A DNA stretch of 64,000 nucleotides from Isochrysis galbana (Eukaryota; Haptophyta; Isochrysidales; Isochrysidaceae). Made by a program: the position numbers and the translations under genes. The notes beneath the pieces are model-generated. The model was not told the DNA's origin. It saw only the letters and a list, made by a program, of their open reading frames with translations, and did not search any database. Shown here one piece after another: positions 9,789-20,366 of this stretch (position 1 is its first letter; each line of letters starts with the position of its first letter). The stretch spans positions 219,405 through 283,404 of the forward strand of contig CM030945.1 of NCBI GenBank assembly GCA_018136815.1, in the 5' to 3' direction.

Positions 9789-11784
9789 CTACCGATGGGA
9801 TGGAGGCCGGGAGGCGGCGTCGCGAAGCAGGGGCACATCGGTCGCACCCCGAGCCGCTCTTCTCTCAAACTGGAGGTTCCCAACACAGTACGCAAAGGCA
9901 AGCACAATGTAGCATGGAGCGCATGCCAAGTGCGCCTCATCGGTGTAGGTAGCAAGGCGCACCGCTTTTACGTACTGCGCACGGTGGCTACTTTCGATGT
10001 TATTATGTGTTGCGCCGCGGATCCAGCAAGGGGGTAGAGGATGGTGCGGCTTGAGAAGGGCGTGCATGTCCTCCGCATTCGAAAACGGGATAGTTTCGTC
10101 ATTGTCACCGTGGATGAGCTGCGGTTGATGCGTGAGCAAGAGGGGCGTTGCGTAAGAGCAAGCGAGCGCGCAACACGCCCACGGACGGTCGCGCGCCCTC
10201 GCCCCCACGAGGAGCCCCGGCGGCAATGCGACGTGCACGCACCTGCACGGGCGATGTGCACGTGGACATGTGGCCGAGGTTGTTGAAGAACTGCGCGTCG
10301 AGCGCCCACAACTTCGTAGTGGGGAAGAGGATGCGCGCTCCTGAGGCGAGGCCAGCGACAATGATGACGCCGCGGAAGGCGTGCTTTCCGGCCAGGTAGC
10401 AAGTTGGACATGAACCTAGCGACTTGCCTGAGACGTAGGTGGTGGGCAGCAAGTCAAGCGGATTGACTCGACACCACGTCGAAATCGAATTTTGGCTTTC
10501 AGGATAACGGCGCGCAGCAAGGACGCCTCCGCTTCCAGTACGGTGGCTTCGAACTTGGGGTGTGTGAGGGCAATGCAGCACGCGATGGCGGCAGCATTTG
10601 CACACTGGTATACGAGGGGGGCCATCGCACCAAAGAGGACAATGTCACGCTCGGGCTTGAGCCCAAAGCCATCCGTAAGCAGCGAAAGCGCAGCACGCGC
10701 GTTGGAGTACAGATTCTGCTCGCTCGGCTCCCCCGTCGAATGGCCATACCCGGAGTACTCGTACGCAAAGACATCCACCTGTGCGGGGAGTGCGAGGCGG
10801 GACAGGATCACGGGCAGCACTATGTGGCCCAGGTTGACCCGCAGAGTGCGCCGTGCAGCAATATGGAAACACGAGATTTCTTAGGGAGGTGCAGACTGCC
10901 GCGCAGGCACAGCGACTAGTCACTCATTCGACTCAAGCTATCGCGGTTTCGTTCGAAACATAGTCGCCTCCCTCTGGTGCAGTGCCCACGCCTACTCTGC
11001 CACCTTCCATCATCCTCCCAGTACTGAGTGCCCGTGTGCTTGTGATCCAAGGTGCTCACCGGCAGCGCCTCATGCAGGTCCACAAAAAGGAACATCAGGC
11101 CAAGCCCCCCCCCCGTCCTGGCCCCCGCGCCCCGTATCTCCGCCTCCACGCCCTCCCATCACGCATCCCTCCCTCCTCCGACCCCACCCCTATCAGCGGC
11201 CAGGGGTGTGTGCTGATGTTGGGTGGAACTGAGATCCTCCATATGCTGGTGTCATGTGAGACTCTTCGGGAGCGCCGCCCGTAAAGACCACCACGCCCAG
11301 GTCCTCCCAGCCCTTCTCCAGTCCCATGTGCCCCTAATCCACCCAACCAACTCTGCCAGGAGGTCGAAACGTTGTTCACCCTTGAGTGACGCCTCCTTCC
11401 TCGCTCACATGCAAGCGCCTGCGTCGCTCTTGCCCGGTCGAGCACAATGCCCAGGTTTCTCTCCTCTCTTCTCCAGGCGCCCACCGCCTGCATCCCTCCT
11501 ATCCATATGAAATATAGCGGTCTTCCCCCTTGTGCGACACCTTCCCCGTCGCTCACCTGGAGCGCGTGCGCCATGTATGCCCAGTAGGAGAGGACGATGC
11601 CCAGGTCCTCGGCGTTTGCGTGCGAGACGAGCAAAGTGAGAGGGTTGCCTCTCCGGATGTGGAAGGCTGGGATGCGGTCTCCACGGTCCGTCGTGAGCCA
11701 CATGTTGACGTCCTCTGCGCGGTACGTCGGCTGAGGAGGGCAGAAGGCCATTTGGTTCACCTGCTTGGTCGCAGCGTTGCCCAT
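9789..11784 (-). CDS. ABHD17-like alpha/beta hydrolase (four exons)
   Basis: Exons 11784-11557, 10778-10631, 10427-10243 and 10118-9789 join in phase to about 296 residues, close to the ~310 of ABHD17 proteins. Visible in order: FCPPQPTY, the oxyanion-type SHANAEDLG, YEYSGYGHSTGEPSE, the nucleophile elbow FGKSLGS formed exactly across the exon 2/3 junction, the acid IHGDNDETIPF and the histidine ATHNNIE. The complete Ser-Asp-His triad is therefore present. ABHD17 enzymes remove palmitate from membrane-bound proteins; here the start MGNAATK fits N-myristoylation (Gly2, Thr6) instead of the Cys-rich palmitoylated start of the animal enzymes, which would also place it on membranes. Intron 2 happens to be open in the exon 2 frame. 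The C-terminal 45 residues after HNNIE are unlike the family, so the 3' end is the least certain part. Confidence 0.83.
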
Positions 11785-12010
11785 CGGGAAGAGAGAGAGA
11801 GAGAAAAGGGTGGGGTGGGGGGGGAGATGGGGGACGCGGCAGAGAGCAGGGGGCTCCCAGGACACCACACGTCGACTACCGCGGTGGAGCCGGCCGGCCC
11901 GACTCGCGAGCTAGCTCTCTCTTCTCTCTGTCAGTCGGTGTGTGTGTCTCTCTCCCTCCCTCCCTCCCTCCCTCCCTCCCTCCCTCTCTCTCTCTCTCTC
12001 TCTCTTTCTC
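11785..12010. repeat. CT/CCCT microsatellite in the hydrolase 5' flank
   Basis: GA-rich then CCCT/CT-rich simple sequence (11941-12005 is almost pure CTCC and CT). It lies immediately upstream of the hydrolase start on the minus strand. Confidence 0.85.
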
Positions 12011-12404
12011 TGTGCGGCCGCAAGAGAAGGCCGCGCACCCCAAGGGCCACGAGGCATTCTTCTTTATATTACTTTCGCACTCTTTCCTAATATTTCCCTC
12101 ACCACGTTTTTGAGGAGGACAGAATTGCCACAGACAGAGGGAGGAGGAGAACAGGAAAGCAAGGAGAGAGGGACGGGGCGAGTGAGGAGAGAAAGAAGCC
12201 GACGACATGGGGAGGAAGATATCCTTGATATTCTTGGGGGGAGGATAGATGAGAAGGAAGTGTGGGAGAGATGAGGAGGGAGGGGAGAGAGGCGCCGAGG
12301 AGAGAGAGAAGGGGGATCCTCATCGGAGGGTGGGGTGGGGAGGCAGGAGAGATTGGGAGGGAGAGGAAGAGAGAAAGAGACGGCGGGAGACGCTGTGTGA
12401 GGAG
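12011..12404. other. purine-rich spacer, no gene recognised
   Basis: AGGAGAGA-type low-complexity sequence; no motif found in any frame. Confidence 0.5.
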
Positions 12405-12407
12405 CTG

Positions 12408-12472
<65 letters not shown>

Positions 12473-12516
12473 ACTCTCTCTGTTACTCTCTCTCTCTCCT
12501 CTCTCTCTCCTCTCTC

Positions 12517-12592
<76 letters not shown>

Positions 12593-12605
12593 ACTCTCTC
12601 TGTTA

Positions 12606-12675
<70 letters not shown>
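12405..12675 (+). repeat. (CT)n microsatellite with internal duplicated block
   Basis: About 270 bp of CT repeats. The interruption pattern GTTACTCTCTCTGTTACTCTC is present at about 12469-12490 and again at about 12589-12610, so the tract has been duplicated as a block of about 120 bp. Confidence 0.95.
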
Positions 12676-12676
<1 letters not shown>

Positions 12677-13200
12677 GCGGATGAATAAAAGAATTCCAAA
12701 ATACCGTGAGGGGCCATGGGGTAAACATCCACTTCTACCAGCCCCGTTTCTCGGATACTTTACAATGGACTGGATAGAGTACTTTATCCCTCTTCTGTCT
12801 TCTGGTACTAAGAAGTACAACAGGGGGGGGGGGGGGCCTTTCGGGGGGTTTGTTTGAGAGTGTCTCACTCGAGTTGTTTCACTCCGAGTTTGACGTCAAG
12901 CGTCGAGGTGAAACGTTGCTGAAAGCAGGGGTTTGTTTATCTAAAGTACAAAGTACTCCGAGTTTTGAGTTTTGACGTCAAACGTCGAGGTGAAGGTGAA
13001 GCATTCTTAGAGAAAGCGAAAGCAGAAAGTAGGTTTGTTTGTCTTTTGTCTACGCCCACTAGGCACGTAGGAGAACTCTGGCGGGTTCTCCTACTGGTTT
13101 TTCTTTCTCCTTCGCGGGCGATGTGTCGCATCCGCGATCGACCTTTTTGTTTTAGAAGTTGTCTGCGTTTCTATGTCCCCTCCTTGCAGGCTAGTCACTA
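12676..13200. other. no gene recognised
   Basis: A 14-base G run (about 12824-12837) and a partial direct repeat (GAGTTTGACGTCAA(G/A)CGTCGAGGTGAA at 12888 and 12966) are the only structures seen. Confidence 0.5.
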
Positions 13201-13203
13201 GTC

Positions 13204-14734
13204 ACCGTCGCGAACTATCGTTAAAACGATAGGGTCATGGAGCGCGCGCCGCCGCCCGCTCTCGCTGCCGCTGCCCTCGCCATGATGGACGAAGAGCTCA
13301 CGGACACGCCGCTGTCGCCGAAGCGACCGCGCCAGGACGACCCCCCCAGTCAGGTGGGCACAGGAGCCGGCGGGCCGCGCCCGCGCATCACCACTCACCA
13401 CGCATGACATGTGCAAAGCCGCCATGCTGGCATCTGCCAGCATGCAACACACCTCCAGCACAATCCACAGCCACACCAGCCACAAAGCACCAGAGGGACG
13501 ATCCCATAGGGAAGGCCCCCGGGCCGGGACCCTACACAGCCGCGTTACCGCCCTCGTGCTCCGGCGCGAGGGGCCGGCCCGGCGCCTTACAAGACAGGAC
13601 CCCATTGGGGAAATGTCGCATCAAAACAGGCATTGGCAATGGCATTGGAATACAAAGCAGCTTTGGACCCCCACTAGGGGAGACAGTGGCAAGAGGGAGG
13701 ACGACACCAGGGAGACACTCCCCAGTGGCGCCAAGAGACAGGCGGATGATCGCGCCTCGGGCGCTGTAACGATCAGCGTGACACCGGCCCCAGAGGCCCA
13801 ACACGACCAGCGCAAACACGAATATGGGCCAACACAACAGACACCCTGCACAAAACCCGCGAGAGGGAGAGACAGCGCGGTGGACGCACTGAGCCAACTG
13901 GATCCTAGAGAAGCAAGACTAGGCAGAGGACTAACCTTGCCCCCCCCCACGGCCACACAGGTGGCCCTCCTCGACGAAGATCTCGAGCCCGAGCTCCAGG
14001 AGGAGGCCGAGTTTCCAGATTCCCACAAAATCATCATCAGGGTCATGGAGCGCGCCACGCTCCCTCCCTCTCTCGCCGCCCACCCCGCCGAGCCGACCGA
14101 CCACGACATGACAGACGCTGCGCAGCCGCAGCACCCTCCTGCCAAGGCCATGCCAGCCCAGGTACCCGCGAGCCACGGCCCGAGCCGAAGCCCCAGAGCC
14201 ACACCGACAGCAGACACCACAACAACACACAATGTGCCAGCACAGCAAGACCAGCACAACAGAATCCACACACAACCAGAGACACAGCGAGCAGCCTCCC
14301 ATAGGGAAAGCCTCCGGGCTGGGCCCCTACAAAGCCGTGGCACTGACCTCGCGCGCAAGCACGAGGCGCAGGCCCGGCCGGTCAGCAAGACCACCATCAA
14401 ATTCCTGCTGGTGACATGCAGCACAAGCTGCATGTCCCAGCAACCAGGCTGTCCTGCGCAAGCACAGGATCAAAGCACAGCGGCGAGAGCATCATACATC
14501 TACCTAGACCCGGCCACGCGCGACACGCGTGGCCGGGACACAACACACGGAACGCGCAAGCGGCCAAGAGCAATAGCCTCACCCTCAAAACCACAAGCCC
14601 TTTCAAAAATCTCAAAAACAACAACATCACAGAGGCATGGAGCCCCGCAGAGACGCAAGGGAAAGGGGCCCTAGGGAGCCCCATGGCAAACCGAACGAAC
14701 AAAAATTCGAAGGACTTAGATGGGGCTCCCTGAA
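13204..14734 (+). mobile_element. LINE 5' region, two partial copies in tandem
   Basis: A perfect hairpin (CTATCGTT-AA-AACGATAG, 13215-13232) precedes GGTCATGGAGCGCGC; the ATG is at 13237. A second ATGGAGCGCGC start lies at 14045, and related starts are at 48407 (minus) and 61220. Each start opens an Ala/Pro-rich peptide (MERA...). A second shared module, CCCATAGGGAA(A/G)GCC followed by GGGCC, occurs at about 13502 and 14298 and also near 48120 on the minus strand. The frame from 14045 is open to 14674 (about 209 residues, Thr/Gln/Ser rich) and is a candidate ORF1, but no RNA-binding motif is visible. Confidence 0.6.
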
Positions 14735-15865
14735 GCGCAAGACCCCACCACAAGCTTTCAGGCGTTACAAATGGTTTAAAAGCAACGAATGCGCAACGAT
14801 TCTAGGAGTACCACTGGGGGGACCCGGAGCCACCAAGGCCTTCTGGAGGCGCCTCGCCGACAAAATAGACAAAAAAGTCTCAGCCCTCGGGCCCATAACG
14901 GCGAGCCTCTCCATACACGGAAGACGATGGTAGCAAACTTTTTAGTGCTGTCCGTTCCACGATATTGGGTACAAACGTTGGCAGCACCTCAATCGTTCCA
15001 CAGGGCGCTCAAAAACTCGGTAGAGAGGGTGCTATGGACAAACTACCGCACGGGACGTAAGCTACAATGGATAAAACACCCAGAGATCCCGCTCAAAGGG
15101 GACACGGAAGAAGGGCCGCACCTAGGCCTAGGCCTCCTCGACTGGAACAACCATGTAAAAGCACTACAAGCAAAGTGGGTACTAAATTACCTAGACGCGA
15201 GACAAGCCCAATGGAAACAAATCCTGGACGCATGGTTTTGCCGAACGCGCCTGGGTAGGGCGGCGGTGCTAGCCGACGTACCTGCCCACAGACTAACGGA
15301 CGGGATAAAAGGGAGGAGCAAGCTCCCGGGCTTCTGGAAGCAGGCTCAGTGGCAGCAATGCGTCAACAAGGTGAAGGCCGGGTTCGAGTATTTGGAGCAA
15401 CGATTGACAGATCAGTGCGCGGTCCCATACCATTGCAAGAAGCAACACGAGGCCTTGGGCTTACTTAGGGCTTTTGACCCATCTTTCGCTTGCACGCGCG
15501 TTGACGCGGCCTTCGTGAGAAAGCTCGAGCTACTCCCACTATTCCTTGGACTCGCCGATCCACTCATTCGAGAGTTGCCGGTGTACATCACAGCCGCAAG
15601 AGGCTTCTCCATCGGCGATCGTAGCGACGTTCAATCTTTTATATCCTCCATCATGAGCTGGTGGAGGGCAAACCACTCTCAGCTTCCAGCTTGGTCTCGA
15701 GCCGCCCGCATTGCCTTTGCTTTGTCACTACCCAAACCCAATTCCGCGGCGTGTGAGCGAGTGTTTTCGTTATTGAAGTGCATGTTTGGAGATGCGCAAA
15801 TGAATTCTTTGTCCGACCAGCTCCAGTGTACATTGATGCTCCGGTACAACCAACGTGATACGTGA
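14735..15865 (+). pseudogene. LINE ORF2 remnant fused in frame to hAT transposase C-terminus
   Basis: From 14735 the frame encodes the post-catalytic region of a non-LTR reverse transcriptase: ATILGVPLGG, FWRRLADKIDKKV, LSIHGR. A frameshift near 14925 moves this into the frame that continues as MVANFLVLSVPRYWVQTL and WIKHPEIPLKGD. Without any stop, this second frame changes character at about 15340 (WQQCVNKVKAGFEYLEQRL) and ends with a hAT dimerisation domain: FALSLPKPNSAACERVFSLLK, MNSLSDQL, LRYNQ, TGA at 15863. The hAT part lacks the upstream DDE catalytic core. The junction is probably an old insertion or deletion between two elements; an expressed fusion cannot be excluded. Confidence 0.75.
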
Positions 15866-16031
15866 ATGATGACATGTGAGGTCTGACTCGTGCCTTGTGC
15901 CTTGTGCTTTGTTCCTAAAAGAGTGTTCAATCAATTAATGCATCACTAAGTGCGCCGTAGCCCGTAGCCGTGTAGCCGTAGGTAGTAATAGTAATAAATA
16001 GATAGGTGCTTTATACTAGTACTCACTAATA
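15866..16031. other. hAT 3' flank, no gene
   Basis: AT-richer than its surroundings; contains GTGCCTTGTGCCTTGTGC and GTAGCCGTAGCCGTGTAGCCGTAGG short repeats. No inverted terminus could be paired. Confidence 0.4.
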
Positions 16032-16472
16032 TTATAGCTGAGCGCAAGCGAAATATTGTCGAAATTTGGGGGGGGAAACGCGAAATATGGACGAAATATC
16101 GAACGAAATTTGGGCAGGTCTCACACGAAACTCTGGCCTGTCCCTACTCGTTGTTGGTGAGGATTTGTTGGTTGGAGCCTCTTGCTGTTGCTTTTCCCTC
16201 CGCCGCCTTTGCAAGCGCGGTGGTTGCACCTTGTGCCGTGTTGCCAGAGGCTCTGCCAGAGGGAACAGTCCCGTGGCAACGGCGGCTTTGGCGCCGACGC
16301 TGTGCTCCCGGCAGTAGGCCACGGCCTTTTGGACGTCCTCGAGCGCGCGTGCTCGCTCGAGGGCGCGGGCATCGCGCGCCTGCACGGTGTAGTGCCCTTT
16401 GGGCAACTCTGGGCGCGAGGGAGGCTTGGGCTTGGCCGTGGGAGCCATGGGGAACGTCGTGGGCCGCTTCAC
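16032..16472 (-). CDS. ORF with helix-turn-helix-like segment, possible transposase N-terminus
   Basis: The ORF is 146 codons. After a basic Pro/Lys stretch it has ALEDVQKAVAYCREHSVGAKAAVATGLF, which resembles the psq-type helix-turn-helix at the start of some transposases, followed by a basic RLQRRRREKQQQ patch. The remainder is unlike any family I know and no catalytic region follows. It lies head to head with the SAM-domain gene. Low confidence as a real gene. Confidence 0.3.
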   Translation of the reverse strand: MKRPTTFPMAPTAKPKPPSRPELPKGHYTVQARDARALERARALEDVQKAVAYCREHSVGAKAAVATGLFPLAEPLATRHKVQPPRLQRRRREKQQQEAPTNKSSPTTSRDRPEFRVRPAQISFDISSIFRVSPPKFRQYFACAQL

Positions 16473-16616
16473 GAAGCGGGCCGTTCTACGAGGCTCATGC
16501 CTCTACTCTAGATGGTATCAGGTTAACCGTTGTCCCGAGGTGTCCTATCGTGTGGCGGGCGGTCGGTTGTCGGTTTCGTGACGGACACCGGACGGGGTCG
16601 GTCGCCATCGGGGGCG

Positions 16617-17549
16617 ATGGCATCGGGGCTCTCGCCGTCAGTTGAGGCGTGGGTGGAGGCGCAGGCGGGCGTGGCGAGCGTCGAGGCGTTGCGCCGTGCG
16701 CTGCTCGACCACGCGATCGACGAGCACTCTCTACGCCTCCTCAACGACGCGGCCTGGCGAGAGATGGGCTTCTCGCAGCTGGGCGTTCGGCTGAGACTCA
16801 TGGCCGCCGCCCAGCGCTTCAATGAGGGGGGGGCGAACGAGCACGCGATCCGCGAATTGAAGAAGACAACCAGGCTCATCAGACACCACGAGGTAGTCAA
16901 CATCGGCCTCGGAATCCAGATGCTCGAGATGCTTAAGGATCTGCTCGACACAGGCTCCGACAATGGGAAGCTCGAGGCGCTCCTCTCGTCGATCAAGGAA
17001 TTCTGGGCGCTTATCGCGCTCGCGGTGTCCCTCCTCCTGACTATGACCTTTCCCTACTGCATGTTCGACTCTCTCGAGCCCGCCACCGACGACACCTTCG
17101 CCGGCATCGAGGCGATGAAGTACGTGTTCCACGGGCTGATGCTCGTGTCCACAATCGGAAGTGTGCTCACCATCCTGCTTATCTGCTCTCTCTACGTCCA
17201 AAGTGTGCTGGTGTGCTCCACGATGGAGGACAGGATCTGGCTGCTTGTCAATTACAACATGAATTTACCCCAAGTGACGATGGTTGCAGTCTCGATCATC
17301 CCGTTTATGCTGGCGCTGCCTGCCGGGATCTTCGTGTCAGCGGGCCTCAAATTCGGCATTGCAGCGTGCGCGTTCATCCTCGCCGTCGCTGTGGTGTACT
17401 TGAGCTGGTTGGCCCGTCTTGGCCTGACCGCCCGCAAGAGGATCGTCAAGACAGGCGGGAGACTCGTCCAAGACGTTACTGACGGGGAGACTACGTCTAC
17501 TGAGCACGTGGCGCGCTTGTCGACATCCAAGGTTGCTCCCTCCTCATAG
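16617..17549 (+). CDS. SAM-domain multi-pass membrane protein
   Basis: Single-exon gene of 310 residues. The first ATG is at 16617 in a good context (GGCGATGG); the upstream open frame contains only a TTG. Residues about 7-70 form a SAM domain (VEAWVEA...HSLRLLNDAAWREMGFSQLGVRLRLMAAAQ). A charged helical linker (NEHAIRELKKTTRLIRHHE) follows. Four hydrophobic segments lie at about 129-150, 171-197, 219-242 and 245-265, then a Lys/Arg-rich and Thr/Ser-rich tail. SAM domains usually mediate protein or RNA contacts, so an N-terminal cytoplasmic interaction module on a small membrane protein is inferred. The membrane part is not recognised as a channel or transporter family. Confidence 0.8.
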   Translation: MASGLSPSVEAWVEAQAGVASVEALRRALLDHAIDEHSLRLLNDAAWREMGFSQLGVRLRLMAAAQRFNEGGANEHAIRELKKTTRLIRHHEVVNIGLGIQMLEMLKDLLDTGSDNGKLEALLSSIKEFWALIALAVSLLLTMTFPYCMFDSLEPATDDTFAGIEAMKYVFHGLMLVSTIGSVLTILLICSLYVQSVLVCSTMEDRIWLLVNYNMNLPQVTMVAVSIIPFMLALPAGIFVSAGLKFGIAACAFILAVAVVYLSWLARLGLTARKRIVKTGGRLVQDVTDGETTSTEHVARLSTSKVAPSS

Positions 17550-17589
17550 CCGAATAGCCGAAGCCCTAGCTGCCCACATCCCATATCTA

Positions 17590-17900
17590 AAATACCTTTT
17601 GAAATTCTCGCCCCACACGTGGCACCGGTCATCTATTCTGTAGCCACGCCCGTTCCCTATCTTCTCCCTCCCAACTTGCCTTGCGGCAACTCCCCGCGTG
17701 CTCTACTCAGGGGCACGGGTTGTGGGGGTGGTAGTGGTAAGTGGTAGTGGTAGGACCTGGTAGGGTCGAGCGGCGTGCTCCTGCCCCGAGCGGTCTAGTT
17801 CACATCTTCCTGCTGCGCCGCTGGGTGGCCGGCTCTTTGTTGCCTTGTTTTGCTATGTTCTTGGGCAGCGTGATGGGGAGTGGGGATGCAATAATACCTC
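17590..17900 (-). repeat. LINE 3'-tail copy
   Basis: Carries the tail landmarks on the minus strand: GAAATTCTCGCC edge, TGTAGCCACGCCCGTTCCC, CTTGCCTTGCGGC, then AGCGG(T)CT and GCGCCGCTGGGTGGC further in. The same order occurs near 28360 and 56010. Confidence 0.65.
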
Positions 17901-19265
17901 TATACTACATTATATTATCCTATCGATGTCGAACACGCGATGACTACTGGCTCGTAGGCAGAGGGCCGTTCGATCGAGCCGGCAGCTGACGCGGCCGTGA
18001 AAGAGTCGTTGGTTGTTGCTTGCGGGAATATATCTGAGAGGTCATAGTAGGAGTCGGGTCTGACAGTGTCTGCCATCGAGTGCTAGGGACGAGGAGGGAA
18101 ACGGAGGTTCGGAGGCTCGCAACGCGCGGCGTCGGAGGGTAGGGACGAGGCTAGCTAGCGAGCTAGTAGAAGAGAGAGAATGAGAACGAGAGCTTCTTGG
18201 ATCCAAGGTAGACACGAGGGGCTACAACACAGGGACCCCAAAAAGGGTTCCGGCGGACGGACACACACGAACTAAACCAAACAGGGCGAAAGCACTAACC
18301 ACACCCAGGACGGACTGCCAAGCGTCGGTACCAAGGCAACTTATCGGCGCACAGACATGCGACAGAGAGGTCGGAATGACGAGGGCAGACCTCGCTGGGG
18401 AGCTACCACCGATACACGAAGAGAAGACAGTAGACTACAACCGATGCCCGAAGAGAAGACAGAAGACAGTCATGGAACGTTTGATGACATCGAAAGAAAG
18501 TAAGAGAAGGGATGGAATGTCAATCGACGAGACCTTGAGACTTAAAATAACCCACAGGGTAGAAGTAAAAGTCTGTCATCGTATGGAATACGACACTCCC
18601 CGACTAAATTCGAGTCGTCTCGACGAGCGGCATGGAAGGAGAACAAAGCAACCGAAATAGAAGAAATCCAGAATTAGAACAACGAGGCGAGAGAAACCCA
18701 AGATAACCGAGAAACCAAACATTGAAGGCGACGCTGAAAATAGAAGACGAGAGCACCCGTGGGCCCTTTGAGCACAAATTCGGAAGCTTGACGCGGCAAC
18801 CTATTTGTACGCATCGTCCCACCCATTTCTCCCTTTTACAGGAGTTTTGCTCGGGTGTTGCGGTGGGTGCAACCGCAGACGACACGCGTCTCATCTCCTG
18901 CAAACAACGGCGATCAACGAAGAAGGAGGAACAATCTGCAACAACAACGAAAGGGAGGGAATGATTGCGAAGACACATGGAATTTCGACGAGGGGCGATC
19001 TCCGACAACCCTATTATTGGAGTCAAAGAGAGAAGTCACAAAGGGGGAAGTGGGAAAGGCCGCGGACGGAGCGTCGAGCGATGGCAGCGAGGAACGGAGC
19101 CATGATGACCGAGGAGGAGGTCGACCGTCGTCCGTCGTCGCCCGTGGCCTTTTGATGCCCGGTCCCGTGTTCATAAGGTTGGACATATTGGCGGGGAACG
19201 AACTCCCCGACTAAAGCGGAAGCCTCGGAGTGCATCCGGGGGTTTTCCACCGCAACGAAGGGGCG
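17900..19265. other. purine-rich region, no gene recognised
   Basis: Long GAAGAGAAGACAG/GACGAG-type sequence, with overlapping ORFs on both strands. Similar composition adjoins the second copy of the B repeat at 46580-47160, so this may be the body of the same element. Nothing more can be supported. Confidence 0.4.
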
Positions 19266-19267
19266 GC

Positions 19268-19762
19268 AGGATTGCCCCTCGTTTCCGTTATGGTGCGATT
19301 CCCCTTCCAGACGGGATCGCCGACAGATCGCCTTCTGATCGTCGTCCGTCGTCGTCTGGCCGGAGTGTTTGGGTTTGATTTCAGTCGAGTTATGTGAGAA
19401 AGTCGTGGGGCGAGAGTCGGGGTGTTTTTCCTGGGTGTCTTTGTCCGTCGTCCTGTCGTCAGTCGTCATCCGTCGCTCTCGCTCTCGTCGTTCTCGCTCT
19501 CGTAACACTCAGACCCTACAGCCTCGCCTCGCCTCGCCAGCCCCTGCCATCACAGCCCTCCTCACACTCACCCTCGCCTCTCGCTGCTCGTTCCATGTCG
19601 CTCTCGCCGCCGTCCTCGCCCTCGCCCAAGCCCGCCTGCCCGCCTTCCTCAGCTGACGGGCTTCAGCCCGTCAGCCCCTCTGAAGTGGTCTCCCTCGCCG
19701 CGCCTGCCGCCGGCTTCGCCCCTTCCTCATTGCCCTCAGGCCCTATGGGCCATCACAATTCG
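19268..19762 (+). repeat. B repeat, copy 1
   Basis: A dispersed repeat of about 0.5 kb running from GGATTGCCCCTCGTTTCCG to CAATTCGTCA. Two further copies are at 46062-46580 (minus) and 56758-57290. Landmarks in all: ATGTGAGAAAGTCGTGGGGCG, CGTCGTCCTGTCGTCAGTCG, and near the 3' end a GACGGGC...GCCCGTC hairpin. The frame starting ATGAGAAAG-like is open throughout but compositionally biased (Ser/Pro), so I do not call a protein. Confidence 0.85.
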
Positions 19763-20366
19763 TCACTCAAGGGGCAGAGAAGGCTGGGGCTGGGCCCTGG
19801 TCTCCCCTGCCTCTCCCTCGCTGGCGCTCCTGGGCCTCAGGGGCCCCCACTCTACACCTGTCTGCCTGTCGAACAGGGGGGGAGGAGGGGTTGGAGCGAT
19901 GGGCTGGCCACGAAGGGCCAGGACGCGCGAATCAGGCGAGCCTGTCAGGGAGAGAGTGGGTCAGCAGGGCAGTGGGCTCCTGGCAAGCCATCAGGCGTGC
20001 CAGGAGCATGGGTGGTTCCTCCCCCATGGCAGGGGAGGAGTGGAGAGAGGGGGGGGGCTCGTGCCCCCCCATGGGCGAACTAAGTATAAACTTAGTTGTG
20101 CTGGCCCTCTGGCTGGCCCTCTAGTAGCCCAGTAGCCCCCAAAGGTCCCCTGAGAGCAGGCCAGGGCGCCGACGCGCCGCAGGGACAACGATGAGTGAGA
20201 GTGGAGAGAGGGGGAGGCGGGGTTTTGCACCCCCCCCCCCAGATGGAGTGCAGTGAGAAATGGGCCCTGTTTACGTTAGCAAACGGGTGAGGGGCCGCTG
20301 GCGAAAGGAGGGAGACGAGGAGGGAGTGGCTCAAGGGCGAGGAGAGTATCCCAGGTGGCTCAGGCT
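19763..20366 (-). repeat. hairpin-headed GC-rich repeat with A- and C-type bodies
   Basis: The head lies at 20045-20097 on the minus strand (TAAGTTTATACTTAGTTCGCCC, then a GGGGGGG/CCCCCC hairpin). Body blocks (CTCCCTGACAGGCTCGCCTG on the minus strand, CAGGGCCCAGCCCCAGCC) match 51408-51780. The part 20110-20366 matches 61790-62000, including CTGTTTACGTTAGCAAAC. It abuts the LINE 3' end directly at CAGGCTA|AGTCATAG. Confidence 0.75.

Noticed and set aside
10416-10820. Apparent loss of the catalytic Ser in the hydrolase (FGAMAPLVYQC in place of GxSxG)
   Set aside because: A GTGCGA donor follows LFG and a CTCAG acceptor precedes the bases that complete GKSLGS in phase, so the odd sequence is intronic.
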